A stretch of DNA of 64,000 nt, taken from the NCBI RefSeq assembly GCF_014205015.1, contig NZ_JACHMO010000001.1, forward strand, positions 3,720,001 through 3,784,000, written 5' to 3'. Source of the stretch: Saccharothrix ecbatanensis (GTDB lineage: Bacteria > Actinomycetota > Actinomycetes > Mycobacteriales > Pseudonocardiaceae). Numbering within the stretch: position 1 is the first letter of the stretch; the number at the start of each line of letters is the position of its first letter. A program made the translations under genes and the position numbers. Shown piece after piece: positions 20,211 to 29,600 of this stretch. The notes beneath the pieces are model-generated. The model did not search any database. It saw only the letters and a list, made by a program, of their open reading frames with translations, and was not told where the DNA came from.

Positions 20211-21403
20211 TGTGGGGTGCCAGAACTCTGCACTGAGGCGCTGAGCTGCGGCGATCGCGCACCACGTGCTTCAGGAGCATGATCGTGAGGCGTGGCGCTA
20301 CGACTGCTCTACCTGATCTTCGCCCAGGTCGTCGGCTGGTTGGTTCTGCTCGGTCGGTCATCGGCGGCCAAGGACGTGGAGTTGCTGGTACTGCGACACG
20401 AGGTCGCCGTGCTGCGCCGGGCCAGCCCTCGCCCGCGACTGGACTGGGCCGATCGTGCGGTGCTCGCCGCGTTGGCGCGATGCCTGTCCGACTGGTTACG
20501 ACACCACCGGCTGGTGACTCCGGGCACCGTCCTGCGGTGGCACCGACGACTGGTCGCACAGAAGTGGACCTACCCCAACCGCACCGGCCGACCACGGATC
20601 GACGATGCCACTGTGGCGTTGATCGAGCGGATGGCCCGGGAGAACACCGGATGGGGCTACCGCCGGATCCAGGGCGAGTTACTCAAACTCGGCCACCGAG
20701 TAGCCGCCTCAACAGTTCGCCGCGTGCTCAAGCGCCTGCGAGTCCCACCCGCGCCCCAGCGCGACACCGACACCTCCTGGCGACGATTCCTACGCGCGCA
20801 GGCCTCCGGCATGTTGGCCTGCGACTTCTTCCACGTCGACTGCGCGGTCACCCTCAAGCGGGTCTACGTGTTCTTCGTGATGGAGGTCGCCACCCGCTAC
20901 GTCCACATCCTCGGCACCACTACGAACCCCGAAGGGGCATGGACCACCCAACAAGCCCGCAACCTGCTCATGGACCTGGGTGACCGGGCAGACGACTTCC
21001 GGTTCCTCATCCGAGATCGAGCCGGTCAGTTCACTACCTCGTTCGACGCGGCCATCTCCGGCGCAGACATCCAGGTTGTAAAGATCCCACCACGGTGTCC
21101 GCGAGCCAACGCCTACGCCGAGCGGTTCATCGGGACCGTCAGACGCGAAATCACCGACCGACTGCTCATCCTCAACGAACACCACCTGCGGGTCGTGCTG
21201 GGCCGCTACGCGGTCCACTACAACCACCGCCGACCACACCAAGCCCTACAACTCATACCACCACGACCAGACCAGCCGATCGCTGAACCGGGCCGCGCCT
21301 CGATACGCCGTCGACCAGTCCTCGGCGGCCTGATCAACGAGTACGAACTCACAGCAGCATAACCGCAGCTCAGCGCGTACGGCCGACTTCTGGCACCCCC
21401 CAG
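20211..21403 (+). mobile_element. Intact integrase-core insertion sequence (IS3/IS481-like), 1,193 bp
   Basis: Terminal inverted repeats are visible: the left end (20211 onward) TGTGGGGTGCCAGAA and the right end read from 21403 leftward TGGGGGGTGCCAGAA match at 14 of 15, and a second block GCGCTGAGCTGCGG or close to it recurs about 25 bp in on both sides. The ends are TG...CA. One transposase gene fills the element. I see no clear target duplication. A partial second copy with the same left end starts at 53160. Confidence 0.85.
20292..21362 (+). CDS. Transposase, rve integrase core, single ORF
   Basis: 356 residues from GTG 20292. The N-terminal leader has L-L-V-L-R-H-E-V-A-V-L-R-R and an HTH-like section ([14 protein letters not shown]). 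The DDE core shows D in A-C-D-F-F-H-V-D, D in R-D-R-A-G-Q-F-T and E in N-A-Y-A-E-R-F-I-G-T. The frame is uninterrupted and of full length, so the element may still be active. Confidence 0.93.
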   Translation: MALRLLYLIFAQVVGWLVLLGRSSAAKDVELLVLRHEVAVLRRASPRPRLDWADRAVLAALARCLSDWLRHHRLVTPGTVLRWHRRLVAQKWTYPNRTGRPRIDDATVALIERMARENTGWGYRRIQGELLKLGHRVAASTVRRVLKRLRVPPAPQRDTDTSWRRFLRAQASGMLACDFFHVDCAVTLKRVYVFFVMEVATRYVHILGTTTNPEGAWTTQQARNLLMDLGDRADDFRFLIRDRAGQFTTSFDAAISGADIQVVKIPPRCPRANAYAERFIGTVRREITDRLLILNEHHLRVVLGRYAVHYNHRRPHQALQLIPPRPDQPIAEPGRASIRRRPVLGGLINEYELTAA

Positions 21404-21637
21404 GGAGATCGCGAGGCTGTAGGCCCGTCCGATCCCTCGTTCAGCCGCGCTCACCACCGTGATCCGCGACGTGGGGTCGGCGTACTTGCGCAGGGCGTCG
21501 AGGAACCACGCCGGCGAGCCGTTGGCTGACACGATCACCGGGCAGGACAGGTCGATGGACGCCAGGCAGCGGAAGATGAGCGGGTCGTCGCACACGGGGA
21601 TGACCACGGTGATCTCCGACTCGACAGCCGCGGTCAT
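21404..21637 (-). pseudogene. GT2 glycosyltransferase gene cut by the IS
   Basis: ATG 21637 overlaps the stop of the nucleoside hydrolase gene (ATGA). The N-terminal 75 residues are typical of GT2: E-I-T-V-V-I-P-V-C-D-D, then C-P-V-I-V-S-A-N-G-S and R-I-T-V-V-S-A-A-E-R-G-I-G-R-A. The frame runs into the right end of the IS at 21403; the catalytic D-x-D region is not found on the other side. Confidence 0.75.
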
Positions 21638-22602
21638 GAGGGCCGCCCCTGCGAGGTGACCGCGTCCTCGAACCGCTGGAGCACTGCGTCGGGGTCGACC
21701 GCGGTGACGACGTGGTGCGCCGCATCGCCTTCCGACAAGGTCGTCATACCTCGCCGGGCGATATCCGTGAACACCGTGAGGGTGCCTCCGGCAGAGGAGC
21801 ACGGCACCGCCTCGTCCATGAGCAGAACGGCGACCACCACGTCCCAGATCGGTTCGCGATCACGCCCGTCTTCCCGCGGGGACACGCGTTCCAGTTCGTC
21901 GAGCGCCCTGCCGAAGGGCGTCCGCGCCAGCCTGATCCGATCGACCCGCGTGATGTCCAGGCGAGGTGCTCCGGTCACTTCAAGCGGTACCACGGTGACC
22001 TTCTCCCAGGCTGCCGACAGGCACTCGCGGAGTGCGTGGGGGTCGGCAAAGGCGTTGAACTCGGCCGCCTCCGTCACGTTGCCCCGCGTCGTGGCGCCGC
22101 CGGACACCCACAGTCGGTGCCTGCTCAGCACCGAGGAGTCGAGCATCCGCACGGCGCGGGCGATGTTCGTGGTCGGCCCCAGCGCAAGCACGTCGCACCC
22201 CGGTGAACGCGCCAAGGCGGCGGCGAGTTCCGCCGCCGCCGGACCATCGTCGACCGCGTCCTCCCAGAACGAGTCGTCATCGGCCCTGAGCGAGGCGACA
22301 TAGGTGTCCGCCGGCAGCGACCCGACGACGGCACGCAGGTCTCGCTGTACCGAACCGTCCCAGTGCAGTGGCCGCTCGGCGCCCGCCCGCACCACGACGT
22401 CGACGCCGTGAGCCCGGGTCAGCGCCAGAGCCGCTCTCGCCGACGAGTGCGCCGTCAAGTTGCCGAACACCGTCGTGATGAGGTCCGGGACACGCCCCGA
22501 CGCGAAGAGGTAGTGGAGCGCGAAGGCATCGTCGTTGAGGTCCGAGGTGTCCGTGTCGACGATCAGATGACGAGGTGCCCTACGTGTCGATGTCATCCGC
22601 AT
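21634..22602 (-). CDS. Inosine-uridine-type nucleoside hydrolase
   Basis: 322 residues, normal length. The calcium-binding N-terminal signature is D-T-D-T-S-D-L-N-D-D-A-F-A-L, a variant of D-T-D-x-G-x-D-D-A; later V-T-E-A-A-E-F-N-A-F-A-D-P-H-A matches the second conserved block (N-x-x-x-D-P). The reaction is hydrolysis of an N-ribosyl bond in nucleosides or related substrates; next to a GT2 gene it might act in a biosynthetic pathway instead of salvage. The start ATG 22602 lies within the end of the upstream gene (23-bp overlap); ATG 22596 is an alternative. Confidence 0.85.
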   Translation of the reverse strand: MRMTSTRRAPRHLIVDTDTSDLNDDAFALHYLFASGRVPDLITTVFGNLTAHSSARAALALTRAHGVDVVVRAGAERPLHWDGSVQRDLRAVVGSLPADTYVASLRADDDSFWEDAVDDGPAAAELAAALARSPGCDVLALGPTTNIARAVRMLDSSVLSRHRLWVSGGATTRGNVTEAAEFNAFADPHALRECLSAAWEKVTVVPLEVTGAPRLDITRVDRIRLARTPFGRALDELERVSPREDGRDREPIWDVVVAVLLMDEAVPCSSAGGTLTVFTDIARRGMTTLSEGDAAHHVVTAVDPDAVLQRFEDAVTSQGRPS

Positions 22603-22906
22603 CCCTCATGTCCATCCAGTACCTGAGCACCTGCGCATAACCGCGGCCCACGGGCTCCAACACCTCGACCGCGACGGTTGGCGGCATCGCCGTCACCGCT
22701 ACCACCTCCTCGGCGCCCACGGGGTTCGTGGGAGCGCTCACGAGCTCGCCGTCCACCACCGCCCACAGCCACGACTTCAAGGGGAACGGGGAGGGGCCCT
22801 GACCAACACGATCCAGGGCGGACGACCACCCGGTTCGAAGAACCATGTTGTTGCGCAACGCTTCCACGTGCAGTAGTGACGATAGGGCCCGCTCCAGCGG
22901 GTTCAT
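22580..22906 (-). CDS. Hypothetical 108-residue protein in the nucleoside hydrolase operon
   Basis: ATG 22906 overlaps the stop of the membrane gene (ATGA), and its own stop overlaps the hydrolase start, so it is in a coupled operon. The sequence has a soluble character (W-L-W-A-V-V-D-G-E-L-V-S-A-P-T-N-P-V, V-L-R-Y-W-M-D-M-R-D-A) with no family that I recognise. Confidence 0.6.
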   Translation of the reverse strand: MNPLERALSSLLHVEALRNNMVLRTGWSSALDRVGQGPSPFPLKSWLWAVVDGELVSAPTNPVGAEEVVAVTAMPPTVAVEVLEPVGRGYAQVLRYWMDMRDADDIDT

Positions 22907-23296
22907 GTTCTGTTTGCGGTGTGGATTCCGGTGAAGAGGATCATGAGGCTGGTGAAGCTGGGTAGGGCGGTGAGTGCGGTGATCCAGAAAGCGGGATGCC
23001 TCCGGCGGAGGAAGAGCCAGGTGATGAGTGTGGCGAGGAGCCAGGGGAAGAGCATTCGCCCGAGCACTACCCCGAGTGTGTGGCCGGAGACCGGTGGGCC
23101 GACGGTGGCGATGATGAGCACGAGCGTCGCTCCGACCCAACGAGTGTGGCGAGCATGCAGCGCGCGAACGAGGTCGTCAACGAACGGGTGCGGGTTGCGG
23201 CAGTGAACCAGGGTAGGGCGGGTGTTGCGGAACGGGTTGAGGCTGTGCTCTGGGGGACGGCGGACGTCCGCCGTTGGGGGTGTGGTCGAAGTCCAT
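22903..23296 (-). CDS. Small membrane protein with proline-rich N-terminus, apparently frameshifted
   Basis: ATG 23296 has AAAGGCGAG upstream and begins M-D-F-D-H-T-P-N-G-G-R-P-P followed by a Pro/Gln-rich stretch, ending at a TGA at 23177. Removing one T from the C-G-T-T-G-A run at about 23180 would join it to D-D-L-V-R-A-L-H-A-R-H-T-R-W and three transmembrane helices down to 22903. A shorter intact product could begin at GTG 23121. I favour one 130-residue protein with a 1-bp insertion (mutation or sequencing error). Function unknown. Confidence 0.55.
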
Positions 23297-23689
23297 GGAG
23301 GCTCGCCTTTCTACGCGGTGCTGCGGACAGTAGCGGGTACGTATCGACGGATTTGGTGCCGGCGCGAATGTGACGGACGTGTTGCCAGGTGCTGGCCCGG
23401 CCGCCTGTGCGCCTTCGTGTGACAGCCGCTGTTGGCGCTTCTGATCACGGGATCGTGAACGCACGGTGGAGTCGATCTGAATGGTTGCCGGTCGGCTGCG
23501 ATGTGGTTCGTGATAGTTGGCGGCAGTTCGTTTGTATACCTTCGTTTGCGTCGGTCTGGGCGCTTCGGTTGCGCTGTTCGGTCCTGTGGCTGTGTGGTGA
23601 GCGTTGGTTAACGTCCCTAGTTGCGTACGCCGAGTAGCGACTCGGTCACCGTGTGGTGACGGCTCTCGGTGTCGATCCTTGGGGGGTTC
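23297..23689. other. Divergent intergenic region upstream of the RHS gene
   Basis: About 390 bp without a supported gene. It must hold promoters for the leftward nucleoside hydrolase operon and the rightward RHS gene; no clear -35/-10 pair is visible to me. Confidence 0.4.
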
Positions 23690-26600
23690 GTGCGTTCGCC
23701 ACGTGGCTTCAGCCTGCTCTCACGCTTGTTGATCTTGTCTTTGGTGGCCGTGTTGACGGTCGTCGGTGTGCCCGCGGGGCCGCCGTTGTCGGGTCCTGGT
23801 CAGTTGCCCGATCTGGGTTTGTCGGGGTTGTGGAGATCGGTGGCGGGGTGGTTGTCGCCGGGTGCGGCGCAGGCCGCGCCGGACGAACCGGCGGCTGGTC
23901 CGGCGCCGGACGCGCGGGTGGAGCCGCCGACGCGGGTTCGGGAGGTGGAGGATCGGCGGACGTCGTCGATGCGGGTGTTCCAGCTGTCGAACGGCGAGTT
24001 CGAGGCGGAGGTGTCGGCTCGGCCGGAGTCCTTCAAGGATGGTCAGGGCCGGTGGCGGCCGATCGACACGGCGGTACGTGAGTCCGGAAAGGACGGTTAC
24101 CGCTTCGGCAACGACAGCAATGTGTTCGGCAGTTTGTTCGGTGACCGCACGGACAGGTTGGTGCGGTTCCAGGCGGGTGACCGGCATGTCGCGATGGGTG
24201 TGGATGTCGAGGCGCGGAACGTGGAGCCGCGGGTCGAGGGCAGTCGGGTGGTGTATCCGGGTGTGTTCGACGGGGCGGATCTGGCGTATGTGGTGACGGG
24301 GGAGGCGTTGAAGGAGGAGATCGTCCTCCACAAGGCGCCCGCGGATGCGACGTACCGGTTCACGTTGCAGTTGGGTGGTGTGACGGCGACGGCCCTGCCG
24401 GATGGTGCGATCGGGTTCTTCCCGACGGGTGAGGGTGTGGCGGATGGTCCGCCGTTGTTCACGATGCCGAAGCCGTTCATGTTCGACGGCGCGGAGGACC
24501 GCAAGTCGCCGCATGGCCGGGTGTGGAGCGACAAGGTCACGCAGACGGTGGCGCAGCAGGGATCGAAGATCACGGTCACGGTGACGGCGGACCGGGAGTG
24601 GTTGGCCGAGCCGGGGCGGAAGTTCCCGGTGACGATCGACCCGACGGTGAAGCTGCAGCCGACCCCGACCACCGGTCAGGACGTGCAGATCTGGTCGGAC
24701 ACCCCGACCCGCAACGACGGGTCGAGCTACCAGTTGTCGGTGGGCACGGACCCGTACGGTGTCGCGCGCTCGCTGGTCAGGTTCGACACGTCGGTGGTGC
24801 CGGCGGGGACGAGCCTGTCGTCGGCGAAGCTGCGGTTGTACTACGACAGCGAGCTGGAGACCGGCGCGAACAACAATGTGCACGAGGTGCGTCGGGTCAC
24901 GGCCGGCTGGTCCGAGGACACCGCGACGTGGGCCTCGGTCAACGGTGCGTTCGCCGAGGCCGCGCTGTCCACGGCGACCAAGCAGGCGAACGTCGGCAAC
25001 GTGTGGCACGAGTGGGATGTCCGGAACATCGCGCAGTCGTGGGTGTCGGGTTCGGCGGTGAACCACGGGTTGATGGTGAAGTCGACCGACGAGACCCTGA
25101 GTCGCGGTGGTGCGATCTACCAGGCGGCGGAGTTCGCCTACAACGGCGAGAACGAGAACAACCCGAAGCTGGTGCTGACCTATGGTCGGCCGAGCGCGGA
25201 CCTGAAGTACCCCACGAAGATCTACTCCACGGGTGCGGAGCTGAACTGGGGTCCTTATGTGGACCCGGATCCGGCGAACCCGGCCGACGACGCGGTGGAG
25301 TACCAGGTGCACCGCACGGTGTTCCAGGCGTTCACGCCGTCGTCCTCGACGTTGATCGCACCGTTGGCACCGGCGGCGACGTCGTTCACGGACACGACGG
25401 CGCGTCCGACGCCGGCGGATTCGGCGGATCCGTTCGGCAACGCCTACTACTACATGGTCGCGGTGAAGACCCGTGACGGGCAGCTGATCCCGGGGCCGAC
25501 GCAGGTGGCGCGGCTGCCGAAGGCGGGTCTGATCACGCAGGTGTTCCACGGCGGCACGAGCGACACGACGTTGTCGTCGAACCGGCCGGACACCAACCTG
25601 GACAGCATCGGCGGGCAGCCGTGGTTGATGGTGGGCAACAGCTCCGCCACCTATGGCCGTACGCGTGCGGCGGTGAAGTGGAACGACCTGTCCGCGATCC
25701 CGGCGGGTGCGCGGATCGTGGACGCGGACATGATGCTGTGGGGGTTCTTCAGCGCCGGTGGTGGTGCGACGTTCGACGGCCATCCGCTGACGAGGTCGTT
25801 CACGGAGGGCCAGGCGACGTGGAACCGGGCGTCGACGGCGACGGCGTGGACGACGCCGGGCGGTGACCTCGGCGCGTTCGCCGACCAGGTGGTGGGGATC
25901 CCGAACGACCCGAACTGGCACATCTGGGAGAACGCCGGTGTGGTGCAGGGCTGGGTCGACGACCCGGCCTCGAACCACGGGTTCGAGGTGAAGCTGCGCG
26001 ACGAGGCCGGTGCGCAGCAGCGGGTGCTGTTCCTGTCCGACGAGGCCGCCGAGCCGCAGCTGCGCCCGAACCTTGTGGTGACGTACACGCAGCCGACGGC
26101 GGAGATGACCTACTACGCGCCGGACACCCCGTCGCTGCGCATGATCCCCGGCGACGAGTACACGGTCCCGGTCAGCGTCACCAACTCCACCACGAGCACG
26201 TGGCGTGCGGCGGATCAGGTGTTGTCGTACCGGTGGAACCTGCCGGACGGGACGGACGCGACCACGGGCGGGAACCGGTTGGAGACCGCGTTGCCGGGTG
26301 ATGTCCTGCCCGGTGGGACGGTCACGGTACAGGCGCGGGTGAAGACTCCGATCCAGAGCGACGCGGGCAACAAGCGCGAGCAGTTCGTGCTGAACTGGGA
26401 CCTGCGCAATAAGACCACCGGCACCTGGCTGTCCGCCACCGGCGGCATCCCCGCGCTGGCGCAGAACGTCACCGTCGAGGACCCGACTTCCGATCAGCTC
26501 GGGTTGGAGAAGTTCTACTCCTACGCCGGCAAGGCCACCGGCTCCGGTTCGAACGTGCTGGTCAACCAGTTCGCGGGCAACACGGTGTTCTCCTACGACG

Positions 26601-29600
26601 CGTTCACCAACCCCGGTCGCGGCCTGAACTCGTTCGTGCGCATGACGTACAACAGCATGGACACCTCCGCCACCTCGCTGGGCCAGGGCTGGTCACTGGC
26701 GGCGAGCGGCCTCACCCGATTGGGTACCTACCTGGAGTTGCATCCTAAGGGCCAGGACTACCCCAGCAGGATCACGCTGCCGGACGGTGACGGCACGTCG
26801 CACACGTTCGAGTTGAACAAGAACGGCAGCACCGACCCGGCGCGGTGGACCTACGACAAACCCGCCGGCGTGCACTACTTCGTGCAGCGCGACAGCGGCA
26901 CCGACGCCTCCCGCAGGTGGAAGTTGATCCGCCCGGACCGCTCCGAGTTCCTGTTCGACGACGAGGGTTGGCTGACCGCGGTCAAGGATCGCAACGGCAA
27001 CGAGCAGCGGTACACGTACACCGAGCGCAAGTCGAACAACCAGCCTCGCAAGTTCCTGGCGTACGTCAACGACCCGCACAACCGCCAGGTCCTCACGCTG
27101 GACTACTTCGAGAAGGGTGAGACGAGCAACCCGAAGATCATCGACAACGTCCAGTCGATCAAGGACGTGTCGGGGCGCACGATCACCTTCACCTACGACG
27201 ACAAGGGACTGCTGACCCAGTTCGTCGACGGCGCGGGCACCCCGCAGGCCAAGACGTTCGGGTTCACCTACGACGCCACCCAGGGCAACAAGAACGTCAA
27301 ACTGGTCAAGATCACCGACCCGCGCGGCAGCGCCACCGACCTCGCCTACTACACCGCGCCGGTGGACCCGAAGGACAAGTGGAAGCTCCAGACCATCACC
27401 GACCGCCTCGGCTTCGCCACCGGGTTCGCCTACAGCGACCCCGACGGCACCACCGGTTCCGAGGTCCAGTCGACGGTCATCGACGCGGAGACCCGCACCA
27501 GCACCTTCCGCATGGACGGCTACGGCCGACCCACCAAGACCACCAACGCCAAGAACCAGGCCACGCAGTTGGAATGGGACGCCGACAACAACGTGGTCAA
27601 GCTGGTCGAGGACAACGGCGCGGTCTCCACCTGGACCTACGACCCCAAGACCGGCTACCCGACCTCGATCCGCGACGCGGAGGCGGTGGCCAACAACTGG
27701 CCCGCCACCCAGCTGGGCTACCAGACCGGCCCGGACGGCTACACCGCCGAGCTGACCTCCAAGACCAGCCCCGAGGGTCGGGCGTGGGCGTTCGGATACG
27801 ACGCCAAGGGCAACCTGACCTCGGTCACCGACCCCAAGGGCGTGCCCACCGCCTCACCCGACGACTACAAGTCCGTCTACACCTACGACCAGTTCGGGCA
27901 GCTGACCACCTCCACGGACGCCAACGAAAACACCACCAAGTTCTCCGGGTACGACCCGACCGGCTTCCCAGGCACGACCACTGACCCGTACAACCACAGC
28001 ACCATCGCGGTCTACGACGTGCGCGGTAACGTCACCTCGGTCAAGGACGCGTTCGACAAGGTCACCACGGTGACCTACGACGTGTTCGGCCGTCCGCTGG
28101 AGACGCGGGTTCCGAAGAACCAGGACAAGGGCGAGTTCGTCGTCTCCCCGGCGCCAGTCTACGACGCCAACGACAACGCCGCTCGGTCCACCGCGCCCAA
28201 CGGCGCCGTCTCCACCGCGGTGTACGACAAGGCCGACCAGGTCACGTCGACGACGATGCCGAAAGACACCTCGACCGGCCCGGAGCGCAAGAGCAGCTTC
28301 GGTTACGACAAGGTCGGCAACCTGCTGACCGAAACCCAACCGCTGGGCAACCTCACGCCCACCGACCCGAACGACTACGTCACTCGGTACGGCTACGACG
28401 AGATCTACCAGCTGATCACGTCCACGAACGCCAAGAACGAGAAGGTCTCCTACACCTATGATCGGGTGGGCAACCTGGTCACGGTGGTGGATCCGCGTAA
28501 GAACGCCACGGCTGACACCGCCGACTTCACCACGAAGGTCACCTACGACCTCAACCACCGCCAGGTCACCACGACCGACGCCGAGGGCAAGACCGAACAC
28601 ACGGGCGTCGACAAGGACGGCAACGTCGTCTCCCAGCGGGACAAGGCCAACACCACCACCACGCTGATCTACGACCAGCGATCGTCGCTGGTCGAGGCAC
28701 GCGTGCCGCACAAGACCGGCGTGGAGCGCATCACCAGATTTGAGTACGACGAGGCGGGCAACCAGACCCGCGTCGTCACCCCACGCGGCGTGGAGACCAC
28801 CAACGACCCGGACGACTTCGTCGCCGCGACCGTCTACGACAAGCTCAACCGCCCGATCGAGAAGCTCACGCCGTTCGACGGCGACGACGTGCGCTACACG
28901 ACGCCGGACAAGACGACCTACGCCTACGACAGGGTCGGTCGGGTCAGCCAGGTCAGCTTGCCGCCATCGGCCGGGCAGACCGCGCGCAACACCACGAAGC
29001 ACACCTACTTCGACAACGGTTGGGTGAGCACGTCCACCGACCCGTGGGACATCGCCACCGCCTACGACTACACCGACCTGGGGCAGCAGAAGACCCGCAC
29101 GCTGACCAGCGCGGGTGGCTCGTCCAACCGCACGATGACCTGGACCTACTTCCCCGACGGCAAGTTGGCCTCCCGCTCCGATGACGGTGTGCCGGTCGGT
29201 AAGCACGTCGCGCTGGTCGACAACACCGACACCGGCTTCGTCGAGACAGCGGGCACTTGGACCGTCCGCACCGCCGGCAGCGGCTACCAGAACACCAACC
29301 ACCGCAGCGCCCCCGCAGGGACCGGCGCGGCGACGTTCACCTGGAAGCCGGTCATTCCGCAGGACGGCACCTACGAGGTGTTCGCCAAGTACGCCACGGG
29401 CCTGACAGGCGTGGCCACCAACACCCCGTACAAGGTCGACACCGGCACCGCGCAGACCACCGTGCCGGTCGACCAGACCCTCAACGGTGGCCAGTGGGTC
29501 AGCCTCGGCAGACACGCCTTCACGGCGGGCAACGCGGCCAAGATCAGCGTTTCCGACGCGGCCAACGGCATGGTCCTGGCCGACGCGGTGAAGCTGGTGC

